DNA from: Sipunculus nudus
Taxonomy: Eukaryota; Annelida; Sipuncula; Golfingiida; Sipunculidae
DNA: 64,000 bases
Assembly (NCBI GenBank): GCA_026874595.1
Contig: CM049320.1
Span: 5,335,464 to 5,399,463 of the forward strand
Direction: 5' to 3'
Position numbers and translations under genes: made by a program
Notes under the pieces: generated by a model
Database searches by the model: none
Seen by the model: only the letters and a program-made list of their open reading frames with translations
Told to the model about the DNA's origin: nothing
Part shown: positions 23,497-34,414 of the stretch, in pieces
How the letters are laid out: each line of letters begins with the position of its first letter
Numbering within the stretch: the first letter of the stretch is position 1

Positions 23497-24556
23497 TGTT
23501 ACACCTGTGAGCCTACTGTCATGTGCTGCCATATGTTGTTTAGTGTAGACACTATTTTTTTGTTCTGTGAGCATGCTCAGTGGGCCCTTCCGCCCAGCAG
23601 TTGTTTTTTGTAAAGGTTTGCCACGCAGTTTTTTGTTTCAAGAAGTTTAGCCAAAAAAGAAGTGATTTTAAACCATATTGGAACCCCAGAAGAACCAGGA
23701 ATGTAAGTTATTAGCTTATATTAATTCCCGGCAGTGTGTTATATGTTTGACTATGGTAGATTTATAGATAAATGGTAGATTTGTGTTATAAATCTCAGCC
23801 TTGTAACTTTCTAGTGAGCCTATATACAGGACAGCGTAATACGATGCTGTCCTGGTCTTTGCAGTCTGTGCGCGTTATGGCCTGACCCTGTTTTTTCCCC
23901 AAGTGAATATATAGGGTAGTGTGCTGACACCAGAGCGTCTCAGATTATGCTGTATTGCCTGTTACACTTAGGAATGAATATTGTTTGTGTTTTTAAAGGA
24001 TCCCATGGAAATCTGTCAGAGATGCAATGATTTGTTAAATACTACTGTAGTTGCTTAAGCTCTATACTATATATGTGTATGTATTCTAGTGTCAGCTTTC
24101 ATGTTTGACTAGTATATTCTGTAGAATGGTGTTAATTACACACATCATAGTTGCTAACTTAGCTGACTTGATACTGCTAAGCCACGGCGATACATTATAG
24201 TTCATAGCTCAGCTGACTTAGTCTTACTGAGCCATAGCAATATGTCATTGTTGCCCATACATATACAACTGTAAGTTTATAATACTTTTATGTTATTGCA
24301 ACATTATAGGGAAAATATATTTAGTTATTATTACCATGTCAGTTATTTAACTGATATTTCATTATTCTTAGTATCCCTATTTGTTTGTTACAGTCAAAAC
24401 CGTCTGAAGTTAACGTCTGAACGTCTAAATCTTTGTACTGTCAGCATGGACAGAATACCTGGAAATAAACCTATGAGTTACAAACAGACGCGTCTAGATT
24501 CCTGGTTTTAGAAGTGACTGAATGTATACCGCAGTCTAACACCTACGGGTGTTACA
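23497..24556 (+). repeat. 5' LTR of the BEL/Pao element
   Basis: 1060 bases. Ends are TGTTAC/GTTACA, with the near-terminal inverted motif TGTTACACC/GGTGTTACA. Inside are a TATA-like CTATATACA (about 23820), a poly(A) signal AATAAA (24464-24469), a GTAAGT donor (about 23702) and a pyrimidine-rich acceptor TTTGTTTGTTACAG (ends about 24393). An imperfect ~50-bp tandem duplication with GCTGACTT cores lies around 24148-24245. Confidence 0.95.
24446..24511 (+). CDS. Micro-ORF in the 5' LTR, 21 residues with a PIP-box-like end
   Basis: ATG in good context (AGCATGG) opens 21 codons ending SYKQTRLDSWF and TAG, 90 bases before the gag ATG. QTRLDSWF matches the PCNA-binding PIP-box pattern QxxhxxAA (h aliphatic, A aromatic). 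It overlaps the AATAAA signal. Translation is unproven; it would act as an upstream ORF or a micropeptide. Confidence 0.3.
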   Translation: MDRIPGNKPMSYKQTRLDSWF

Positions 24557-24601
24557 GTTTTGAATTCCTTAAGACTGTGTATGCAATAAACAAAAGACAG
24601 T

Positions 24602-27600
24602 ATGTCAAACCCTAGTGACAAAGAGCTTGATAAACCAGAAGTTGATGAGGAGAGTGGTAAGCCTGTTGACGATAAATCACAGGCAAAACTGCAGCGAAGC
24701 AGAGCTAAAGCTGTGATTACGCGGAGCATGGGAACCATAGACATGCTCACAAAGGATACCAAGAATGTACCCCAAGTGAAAGAAAAAATAGAAATGTTCC
24801 AGAAACAAGTAATCAGATTCCAGGAAGCGCATGAACACTATGCAAGTTTTTTAACAACTGATAAAGATCGAGAGGATGCAGAATCCTATAGGGCCGATGT
24901 GATTTACCAGGCGGTAGGCTTTGGGGACACGATATACGCCTGGATAGCGGAGATTGAGGATGATGAACCGACCACAGCTGATAATGAGGGCGAGGCCCAG
25001 ACCATGGTCGAACCCCCCGTGCTGCGACCTAAAGGGTCAACTACCGAAGCTGAGAACGAATCCTTGCAAAGAGAGATTGTGGCTCTGCGTGAACAGCATC
25101 AGTTAGAAATAAAAAAGCATCAATTACTTATTGAAAAGGAAAGACAAGCACATGAGTTAGAAAGAGCAAAATTCCAGTTAGAGATTGAGAGACAGAGAGA
25201 GAGGATGCATTTGATTAAGCAGCAGCAGGAACTGCAGGCTGAGCTTCAACAGAATACCAAAACTATAGAAGAAACTCCAAAGGTTGCTACGACAGGGCTC
25301 AACAAAACAACTGAGCGAAACCCAATGCATACGCCAAGGCCAGCCGAGGTCGGCGGAACCCCACTCCGAGCTGAAAGTACGCCCCATGCGAACTTCGATA
25401 AAACCCCAAGAATGTCCTGGGAGCCATCGCATGTAAACAGTGATGTGCCAGCCAACGCTGCCTTTGCGGAAATGATGCACCAGGTCTTAAATGAATCTAG
25501 GTTACAACAACAGTCACTGGTCGATACCTTACAACTGCCGCGAAATGAGCTACAGCCCTTTGATGGTAACCCGTTGAATTACTGGCCGTTCATAAGAGCT
25601 TTCAAGCATACGGTTGATAATAAGTCTGCTGATCCTGGAACAAAGTTGACGTGTTTAATGCAATATTGTTCAGGACGCGCAAAGAGTTTACTCCAGTGCT
25701 GTTTGGTTAAGGAACCAGCTGAGGGTTACAAACTTGCCTTAGATCTGTTGGAAGAAAGATTTGGCAACAACTTTGTTATAGCCCAAGAGTGGGTAAAAAG
25801 GATCACAAATCGGCCAGATGTCAAGGGTACTGTCGCGCTGCGAGAATTTGCAGATGACTTGAGATGTTGTCAAGAAACCCTTAAGACAATGGGATATGCA
25901 TCTGAGATGGACAATTCACATAGTATGTTGGCCATTGTAGAAAAGTTGCCATACCACCTACAGACCAGATGGCTTAGAGAGAACCACAACATAAAGGTCA
26001 GGGAGAGAAGAAATTCACAGTTGCGTGATCTTGTGGATTTCATTGCTTTGGCTGCTGATGAAGCATCAGACCCAGTGTTCGGAAAGGTCCTCTTCAAGGA
26101 CATTAAAAGGTCACCTAGAATCAAGGGTGAAAAGAGACAAACCGGTAGTTTTGCCACACAAGCGTCTCTTGCACCAAATGCCAAGTCTGAATATGTGAAA
26201 CCAAAGAATATTGACCCATGTTTGCACTGTGGGCGTGCCCACTACATAACGCAATGTATGACATTCAAGGCACTACGAGTAAAGGACAGAAGGGCCTTCA
26301 TTATATCAAAGGGACTTTGCGTTAACTGTTTCAAACCTGGTCACTTCGGTAAAGATTGCCCTAGACCATTTACATGTTCTGTGGATGGCTGTGGTCAGAA
26401 ACACAGTAAGTTCCTTCACATGCCTATGAGAAGACCGGATACAGATCGGGGATTAGCACCGGTCCAAACCAGCAACCAAAATGCACCACCGAGCCTGCCA
26501 GTAACATCAACTGCTCCTAGTCCTGTTCCTGTGATACACCCGAGAAACCAGGTCAGCAATTTTGTGCGATCCCAAGGGGGCAAGGTAGCCCTGCCTATTG
26601 TACCTGTGAGAGTCCGGTGTTTGGACTCCAGCCGCTGTATAGACACATATGCTATGCTAGATCCTGGGACAACATCTACATACTGTACAGAGGCTTTGAG
26701 CGAAAGCCTTGGAACAAAGGGAGCTGTTAAGCACTTTGAGCTTACAACCATTGCACAGACAAGAGTCGCGATGGACTGCACTGTTATATCCCTACTGGTC
26801 TCAGACCTTCATGATACTATAGTGCCAAGGTGTATCCCAGAGGTAACAGTAAGGCCAACACTAAACATTGACCTTTCAGGCCTATGCAATCAAGTTAACC
26901 TGGACTATTGGCCTCATCTTAGAGGTTTGGATGTACCAGAACTTGTTGATGTAGATCAGGTACATCTGCTTATCGGTCAAGATTGCTCCGACCTTTTGCT
27001 CCCCGAAGAGGTGAAAAAGGGTAGCCCAGGTGAACCATTTGCAATCCGCACTCCATTGGGTTGGGCCGTAAACGGTCCCGTCGACCCTTTCACTCCGGGC
27101 GTAAGGTCTTCTCATTTTGTACAAGCGCAAACACCACTGGAGAAGGACCTGGCAAATCTCTGGGCTCTTGAAGACTCAAACAGTGAGGAGTATGGGATGT
27201 CGATCCATGATCGAAAGGTACTGCATATTTGGGACAATTCCATAAATGTCGTGGACGGACACTATTCTATGAACATCCCCTTCAAGGCCGAGGGGCCAAA
27301 GATGCCTGATAACCGTATCATGGCTGAGCATCGGCTTCAAGCTCTCAGAAAACGTCTCGACAGAGACAGTAATTTAAAATCGAAGTACACCTCTGAAATC
27401 AAGCAGCTCCTAGACAAAGACTACGCTGAAAGGGTCCCCTTGAAGGACTTAGATCGTGATGATGGCAAAGTGTGGTATTTGCCACACCACCAAGTGCGTA
27501 ATCCGAAGAAACCTGACAAGTGTAGGATCGTCTTTGATTGCGCGGCACAGTACAAGGGAACGTCTTTGAATGAAAATGTACACCAAGGGCCTGATCTTAC

Positions 27601-27706
27601 CAATAAACTAGTAGGTGTACTACTGCGCTTCAATGACTTCCCACTTGTTTGGCGGTGTATGGAGTCCGAGCTGTGCAAATTATGCCCTGAAAAGGGTAGC
27701 CTATGA
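24602..27706 (+). pseudogene. BEL/Pao gag-protease and N-terminal RT, truncated by an internal deletion
   Basis: The frame runs 1034 residues. Residues about 150-220 are a charged coiled coil, about 316-470 the DUF1759-type Gag region (LQPFDGNPLNYWPFIRAF), and about 572-585 a CCHC knuckle (CVNCFKPGHFGKDC) following a second Cys/His cluster. The protease motif AMLDPGTTSTYC lies at about 683; it has DPG in place of DSG/DTG. RT begins near 900 with RIVFDCAA at about 974. At about 27630-27640 the frame leaves RT sequence and ends 20-odd residues later at TGA. The sequence that follows belongs further along RT, so roughly 40-50 residues including the first catalytic aspartate region are missing. 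Confidence 0.9.
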
Positions 27707-30260
27707 CCACAGTGATTTATACCCAGAGTTGACACTCAATACCATATTAAAGAGCTTTTATGTGGACGATTGTCTTAAATCCGTGGACAGCTTGGACACT
27801 GCGGTGACACTCGCAAAGGAGGTCACAGAATTACTAGCATAGAGAGGCTTTAATCTGACAAAGTGGATTTCAAACTCCCCTAAACTTATGGAGACCATAC
27901 CTAGGGAGAAATGGGCCAAGGCGTTTGTCAACATGGACATAAGCTTTGAAGAGTTGCTAGCTGAAAGAGTTCTAGGAATGCTATGGCATATCGAAACAGA
28001 TAGCTTTGGCTTTGATGTACAAGTGGCGGAGAAACCAAAGACTAAGAGAGGGGTACTAAGCGCTCTTAGCACCGTATACGACCCAATGGGGTATGTTTGT
28101 CCGTTCGTGTTGAAGGCAAGGTTGCTATTTCAGCAGTTGTGTCGTTTACAAAAGGGTTGGGACGACTCGTTGCCTGTAGACCTAGAGGACCAGTGGGGCC
28201 GGTGGTTGGCCGATCTTCCCGCTATACAGAATTTCAGAATTCCTAGATGTGTGAAACCCACAGATGTAGCGATCAGAGTTGCACAGCTGCACCACTTTTC
28301 CGATGCCTCAGAGCATGGCTATGGGGCAGTTTCATATCTTCGTTTGGTCTGTGGTGATGACATCTGTGTCAATATTGTCATGGCCAAGGCACGTCTTGCA
28401 CCCCTGAAGGGCTCCACTATACCTCGCCTTGAGCTTGCTGGTGCTGTAGAAGCAGTGAAATTGGACAAACTTATTCACCAGGAGCTAGAAATTACTCTTG
28501 AGGATTCTGTCTTTTGGACGGACAGTACTATCGTACTTTGGTATCTGCAGAATGAGGGGAAACGATTTCAGACATATGTCGCCAACAGAGTATCAAAGAT
28601 ATTGGATTACACCAAACCAATACAGTGGAGATATGTACCAACCTCACAGAATCCCGGAGATGATGCCTCCCGTGGCATGGCTGCGGAGGAATTAGTCAAC
28701 AATAAGCGCTGGATTCAAGGGCCAGACTTCCTGCTGATGGATGAATTGCATTGGCCAAACCAACCTGCATTTAAATGTGCAGAGCTCATGGAGGTCGCAG
28801 AACTGAAAAGAGAACCGTTGGTATATTCCATGAGCAGTGAATCAGATCCAGTCAGTTCTCTGTTAAAGTACTACTCCTCATGGTTTAAACTAAAGAAAGC
28901 AGTAGCATGGATCCTACGCCTTCGACAAATGCTATTGAGAAAAACATCAGACACAGGCCCAATTACGTCTTCAGAGTTACTGAATGCAGAATTAGCCATA
29001 ATTAGATACATCCAGAAACCCCTCCAAGGTGCTGAGTCAAGACCTCTCATTAGCAAGTTGAAGCCTATAAAGTCTGATACAGGACTCCTGCGAGTAGGAG
29101 GCAGACTTGCACAATCAGATCTGAGTGGCGACACGAAACACCCACTGATCTTGCCTTTTAGACACCATGTATCCCAACTCATCGTTGAGGACTGCCATTA
29201 TCGCACAGGTCATTCTGGTGTTGAACGGGTACTTGCTGAAACACGCCGTCGGTACTGGATACTGAGAGGGAGACGGCTAATCAAGGCGGTTCTTTCACGC
29301 TGCATTGTGTGCAAAAAATCACGTGGGAAACCTGAAGTACAGCAGATGGCGGACCTTCCTACGTCCAGACTAGTGCCTTACGAACCACCATTCACTCGTG
29401 TGGGAATAGATTATTTTGGTCCATTCACTGTAAAAAGGGGAAGAACTGAAGTAAAAAGGTATGGCTGCCTATTTACTTGCCTGGCAATTAGAGCCGTCCA
29501 TATTGAGGTGTCGCACACACTGGACACGGATAGTTTTATCAATGCTTTGGAGAGATTCATATCACGCAGAGGGGAGCCGTACGAAATCCGATCGGATAAC
29601 GGTACCAATTTTGTTGGGGCAAAGTCAGAGCTCCGTAAAGCCATCCGTGAATGGAATCAGGACAAAATACACGAGCATCTCCTGAAAAGAGAAATAAAGT
29701 GGATTTTCAATCCTCCAGGAGCCTCCCATATGGGTGGTGTTTGGGAAAGACAGATTCGCTCTGTAAGATCGGTCCTAGCAGGTGTTGTAAAACAGCAAAC
29801 TATGGACGAGGAAGGCCTTGTTACACTACTGACAGTGGTAGAAGGAATCATCAACGGTAGACCTATCACAAAGTTGTCTGATGACCCCAGAGATGATCAA
29901 CCCCTTACGCCAAATCACTTGTTGATACTACGTTCAGGACCTGTTCTACCCCCAGGACAGTTCGACAATAAGGACCGGTATCGTCGACGCTGGAGGCAGG
30001 TACAATACCTCGCTGACGTATTCTGGAAGCGATGGATTCGCGAGTACCTACCTGCTTTGCAGGAACGTCAAAAATGGCTGAAACCTAGACCTAACCTCCA
30101 AAAGGGTGATTTAGTGATCTTATGCCAGGAGAACACTCCACGAAACCAGTGGCCATTAGGCCTAATTATCGATACTTACCTTGGAACCGATGGACTTGTG
30201 CGTTCAGTCAACGTACGCACTGCCTCCGGGACTTACGAACGACCAGTAACCAAGATTTGA
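27631..30260 (+). pseudogene. BEL/Pao pol remainder: RT C-part, RNase H, integrase, DUF5641-like tail
   Basis: Continues after the deletion in another frame with HLFGGVWSPSCANYAL and the catalytic box FYVDD, then a nonsense TAG at 27840-27842. The rest is open from 27843 to 30260. RNase H is marked by FSDASEHGYG, FWTDST and NPGDDASRG. The integrase has an HHCC finger (H..H in CHYRTGHSGVE, CIVCKK) and a D, D, E set (GIDYFGP, RSDNGTNF, GGVWERQIR) with about 50 residues between the last two. A DUF5641-like C-terminus (GLVRSVNVRTASGTYERPV) ends the protein. The integrase looks intact. Confidence 0.9.
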
Positions 30261-30500
30261 TTACTCGAGAGTTCAGTGACACAGCAACCATAAATGGACT
30301 TAGTTGTGGACCTGTTTGTTATGGACACTTAAGTGCCACTTCGAACTGTTGGAGTTAATGTACCTTTGATGATTTGTACGTGTAATATATATACCTGAGC
30401 CATTATTGAATGTCATGTGTCATACCGTTTAGTATTGTATTAAGTAGTCTATCCCAGGTGTTATTAGTGTATTTAAAATGCATTGTCCCATGAACATGCA

Positions 30501-30512
30501 TTGGGGCCGGGA
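30501..30512 (+). promoter_or_regulatory. Polypurine tract of the BEL/Pao element
   Basis: TTGGGGCCGGGA directly abuts the 3' LTR; position and composition fit plus-strand priming. Confidence 0.5.
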
Positions 30513-31572
30513 TGTTACACCTGTGAGCCTACTGTCATGTGCTGCCATATGTTGTTTAGTGTAGACACTATTTTTTTGTTCTGTGAGCATGCTCAGTGGG
30601 CCCTTCCGCCCAGCAGTTGTTTTTTGTAAAGGTTTGCCACGCAGTTTTTTGTTTCAAGAAGTTTAGCCAAAAAAGAAGTGATTTTAAACCATATTGGAAC
30701 CCCAGAAGAACCAGGAATGTAAGTTATTAGCTTATATTAATTCCCGGCAGTGTGTTATATGTTTGACTATGGTAGATTTATAGATAAATGGTAGATTTGT
30801 GTTATAAATCTCAGCCTTGTAACTTTCTAGTGAGCCTATATACAGGACAGCGTAATACGATGCTGTCCTGGTCTTTGCAGTCTGTGCGCGTTATGGCCTG
30901 ACCCTGTTTTTTCCCCAAGTGAATATATAGGGTAGTGTGCTGACACCAGAGCGTCTCAGATTATGCTGTATTGCCTGTTACACTTAGGAATGAATATTGT
31001 TTGTGTTTTTAAAGGATCCCATGGAAATCTGTCAGAGATGCAATGATTTGTTAAATACTACTGTAGTTGCTTAAGCTCTATACTATATATGTGTATGTAT
31101 TCTAGTGTCAGCTTTCATGTTTGACTAGTATATTCTGTAGAATGGTGTTAATTACACACATCATAGTTGCTAACTTAGCTGACTTGATACTGCTAAGCCA
31201 CGGCGATACATTATAGTTCATAGCTCAGCTGACTTAGTCTTACTGAGCCATAGCAATATGTCATTGTTGCCCATACATATACAACTGTAAGTTTATAATA
31301 CTTTTATGTTATTGCAACATTATAGGGAAAATATATTTAGTTATTATTACCATGTCAGTTATTTAACTGATATTTCATTATTCTTAGTATCCCTATTTGT
31401 TTGTTACAGTCAAAACCGTCTGAAGTTAACGTCTGAACGTCTAAATCTTTGTACTGTCAGCATGGACAGAATACCTGGAAATAAACCTATGAGTTACAAA
31501 CAGACGCGTCTAGATTCCTGGTTTTAGAAGTGACTGAATGTATACCGCAGTCTAACACCTACGGGTGTTACA
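30513..31572 (+). repeat. 3' LTR of the BEL/Pao element
   Basis: 1060 bases, same length as the 5' LTR; I found no difference on reading the two side by side, including the micro-ORF (31462-31527) and the 73-codon frame around it. Confidence 0.95.
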
Positions 31573-31577
31573 CTAGT
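31573..31577. repeat. Target-site duplication, right copy (CTAGT)
   Basis: Matches 23492-23496. Confidence 0.92.
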
Positions 31578-31672
31578 TCTTACCAAGAAAAAAAGCGTAT
31601 TAATAAAGAAAACCAGTTTTTTTAGAATCCTCTGACGAATACCCTCTGTCAAGCCTGTGTACCAAAGATAAA

Positions 31673-32371
31673 ATGTCAGGGAATGATACTGCAATGTTCC
31701 TGGAAAATGCAGAACGATTTACACATTTTCTAGCGGCTGCGTTGAACTCTGAGGACACTAATTGTGCCTTGAGGTTATTATTGATGCGGGAGTGGATGAA
31801 AAGCTAAAACCATATGCGAAAAAGACAGAGAGGCTTACAGAGAGAGTAACATGCCTAGAACATACAATTAACTGGACAGCCAACAACAATATTCGAGACG
31901 AAATTCAATACGCATTAGAAACACATGGCCAGAAAGAAAAGACGAGAACACGGACAAGATGGTGGTGGATATGGTGAAGCGAATGATGAACATTGATATC
32001 GCAGATGAGGATATCGAGAGATCCCATCATGTTGGTAGAGCCCTGCCCTCGGGCAATCCCATTGCGAAGCTAGCCTCGCACAAGACAAAGGTCGCTTTCA
32101 TGCAAGGCAAGTCACGCTACGAATGGCCGGGGGCTTGTCCAGGGAAGTGTTTATTGACGAGGACCTCACGCGTTCCCATCTCTCAATGTTCAAAGCGGCG
32201 ATCGGTATATATAAAAAAACGAATAACATAAAGGACTGCTTGACAAGAGACGGTGTGGTGTTTGTTAAGGACAGAGGCATGAAAGTTCAGAGGTTTACAA
32301 GCGCAACCAAATATAATTCCTGGTTAAGTAGGGTAAAGAATGACCCGCCATTACTGTACTCTCAGACCTAG
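31673..32371 (+). pseudogene. LINE ORF1-like remnant
   Basis: Starts ATGTCAGGG and shifts frame at least three times. A coiled-coil stretch (TERLTERVTCLEHTI) is followed by IERSHHVGRALPSGNPIAK, then FIDEDLTRSHLSMFKAAIG and DGVVFVKDRG. This succession resembles the RRM-like ORF1 domain of L1-type LINEs. Nucleic-acid-binding chaperone role by family only. Confidence 0.65.
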
Positions 32372-32489
32372 AGCACAGATTTACACGACATCGACCCCAA
32401 AAACAAGTAAGAATTGTTTATAATATTCACAAGATAACGTGAGTAAGTGAAGTATATATATGATACCTTTATGTAGATTAGCTGGTGTT

Positions 32490-32560
32490 GTCACTCTTGA
32501 CAAAAGCTTTCAGGGGTGCAGCCCCCTTCTTCAGGTGTAAATGAAGCCTGGTAGTAGTTT
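32490..32560. repeat. Penelope-like element terminal fragment (tentative)
   Basis: GACAAAAGCTTTCAGGGGTG continues into a CAGCCCCC hairpin and CTTCTTCAGGTGT. Read on the minus strand this is CCTGAAGAAGGGGGCTGCAC followed by CCCTGAAAGCTTTTGTC, a string I associate with Penelope-like element ends. No Penelope RT is present. Confidence 0.35.
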
Positions 32561-32829
32561 CCTGGTGGGTGTTACTGGCTTACAAGATTTGTTCTCTATG
32601 GTCTTGTACTGCCCATTGTTCTTGTAGTCCATGTGTCGTTGGGATCAGAGGATTACTTCTTGGTGTCTGAGCAGAACTTCCTAATCTTGTACGGGTCAAT
32701 CAGTGTGCACTGTGCTTATATTACAGAATGATTGATTAGGGATCCATGAACAAAATGCTGCACAAGCAGAAAATAATTGATCAAAACTGCCTTATCAGAG
32801 ATATATTAGATTTTTTGTTGCCTGGAAAA

Positions 32830-33330
32830 GAAAAGGGCTATTATTTTTGCAATATATTTTGCAGCAGCTTTTGATAGTATTGATCATGTATTTCTATTCA
32901 CTGCTTTAAAGAAATTTGGTTTAAGAAGTACATTCTTACGATGGATTAATGTATTGCAAAACAACTTGGAAAGCTGTATAATAAACAATTGGTACTTAAA
33001 TTTTGGAACAAGGAACAAGACCAGGAGATCCATTGGCCCCGTATCTTTTTATACTGGTGATTGAAATGTGAGCAAAAATGATTCGCCAATCTAGATAGGT
33101 AAAAGGTAAAAGTATAAACGGTTCTGAAATAAAGCAATGCATGTATGCAGACGACACAACTTTTTTTCTAAGGGGTCTACAAATGTAAAAGAGGTTAGAT
33201 TATTTTTTAAACAATTTGAGAAGAATTCTTCTCTCGAAATAAATTACAGCATATGCGAAGCTGCCTGGCTTGGTACTAGCACGGATATACCGGCTATTAT
33301 ACCAATGACACTACACTTTCTTATACTTTA
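32830..33330 (+). pseudogene. LINE reverse transcriptase remnant
   Basis: FAAAFDSIDHVFLFTALKKFG is followed by LRWINVLQNN and PGDPLAPYLFILVIEM, then CMYADDTTFFL with the catalytic YADD box, after a frameshift. Stops lie between these blocks. Confidence 0.75.
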
Positions 33331-33369
33331 AATTTTGATATGATTCACAATAAAATGGAAGACCTTTTA

Positions 33370-33926
33370 ACATCTGGAAACAAAGAGCATTGACAATATA
33401 TGGGAGAAATATGATTGTTAAAGCTTAAGGCATTTCGAAATTACTGTATTTTTCAAATATGCTTTGCTAAGCTTTGCTAAGAAAATTAAAAGCTGTATTT
33501 CAGACTTTATATGGTATGGAAGAAAGCCGAACATGAAATATGAGGTTCTTTTTAACGACAGAGATAGAGGGGGCATTAGATTGCCAGATATAAGTACTAT
33601 TTTAGAAACACAAAGAATAATGTGGGGTATTAGAATAAAAAATTGAAGAAAGCACAATGTATTGAAATACCGAATTACTTCTTAGAAAGCGTTGGAGAAG
33701 TGTCAAATACATCAGTAAATTTTGATATTAGTTGTATAAAAAGAAGTGTATCAAAGTTCTATCAGCACTGCTTACTGGTGTGGTCAAATTTTACCTCTGT
33801 AGATCCTGTTTATTGAGAGACAATTTTAAAACAACAACTTTGGAATGATAAATATATGTTGCTAGAAGGAAAATCGGTATATATTAAATATTTAGATGAT
33901 ATAGGCATCAGATATATATATATATA

Positions 33927-33968
<42 letters not shown>

Positions 33969-34410
33969 ATATATTACATGGTGATAGTAGGACAAAATAA
34001 ATCTCATAAGTGATAACCGTACTGTATATTCTTACTTTATTCACTGGAGAATGTTACAGAAGGCGGTTCCACAGAATTGGAAAGAAAGTATAAAAACACG
34101 CATGTCTAATAATGATATATTATCTGATGAATTGATACCTATGGGGGTATATTTATTAATCTAGAGAAAATCGATCAATACTGAAAAAAATAGAAGAACA
34201 GTGAACAAAGGATATCTCAAACGATTGAGGCAATTCCAGTTTAAAATTTTAGATAACAGTTTGACTTTCAACGAGAAGTTATATACATGAAGATTAACCT
34301 ATACCAATAGATGCTTATATTAATTCATGGATACGGAATCTGTTTGTCATCATTTTTGTGAATGTTTTATGACCAAATCTCTTTATTTCCATATTACACG
34401 TTTGGCTTGT
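33370..34410 (+). pseudogene. LINE ORF2 C-terminal remnant
   Basis: LTIYGRNMIVKA, SFAKKIKSCISDFIWYGRKP and GGIRLPDIS are the usual post-RT landmarks of LINEs. They are followed by LKQQLWNDKYMLLEGKSVYI and a (TA)n expansion that interrupts the frame. Confidence 0.65.
33912..33966. repeat. (TA)n microsatellite inside the LINE relic
   Basis: Nearly pure TA run with one C. Confidence 0.95.
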
Positions 34411-34414
34411 TGAG

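Larger units (their letters stand above)
23492..31577 (+). mobile_element. Full-length BEL/Pao LTR retrotransposon, target duplication included
   Basis: Two 1060-base LTRs in direct orientation (TGTTACACC...GGTGTTACA) flank gag-pol, and the insertion is bounded by the 5-base target duplication CTAGT (23492-23496 and 31573-31577), as BEL elements make. The order Gag (DUF1759-like), CCHC knuckle, aspartic protease, reverse transcriptase, RNase H, integrase, DUF5641-like tail is that of BEL/Pao. A purine-rich tract (GGGGCCGGGA) abuts the 3' LTR. The 45-base leader between LTR and gag shows no TGG-type primer site that I can assign. The RT is damaged, so this copy cannot be autonomous. Confidence 0.95.
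31673..34410 (+). mobile_element. Broken non-LTR retrotransposon (L1/Tx1-like LINE), ORF1 and partial RT
   Basis: ORF1-like sequence is followed by RT motifs and a typical LINE C-terminus, but each part is interrupted by stops and frameshifts. The endonuclease and the start of RT are missing between 32371 and 32830, where a different repeat sits. A degenerate C..H...C-type end (TESVCHHFCECF, about 34336-34371) marks the last piece. Confidence 0.75.

Noticed and set aside
24290-24511. 73-residue frame within the LTR as a protein gene
   Set aside because: Its N-terminal part crosses the putative acceptor and lacks any family feature; only the last 21 codons from 24446 are worth noting.
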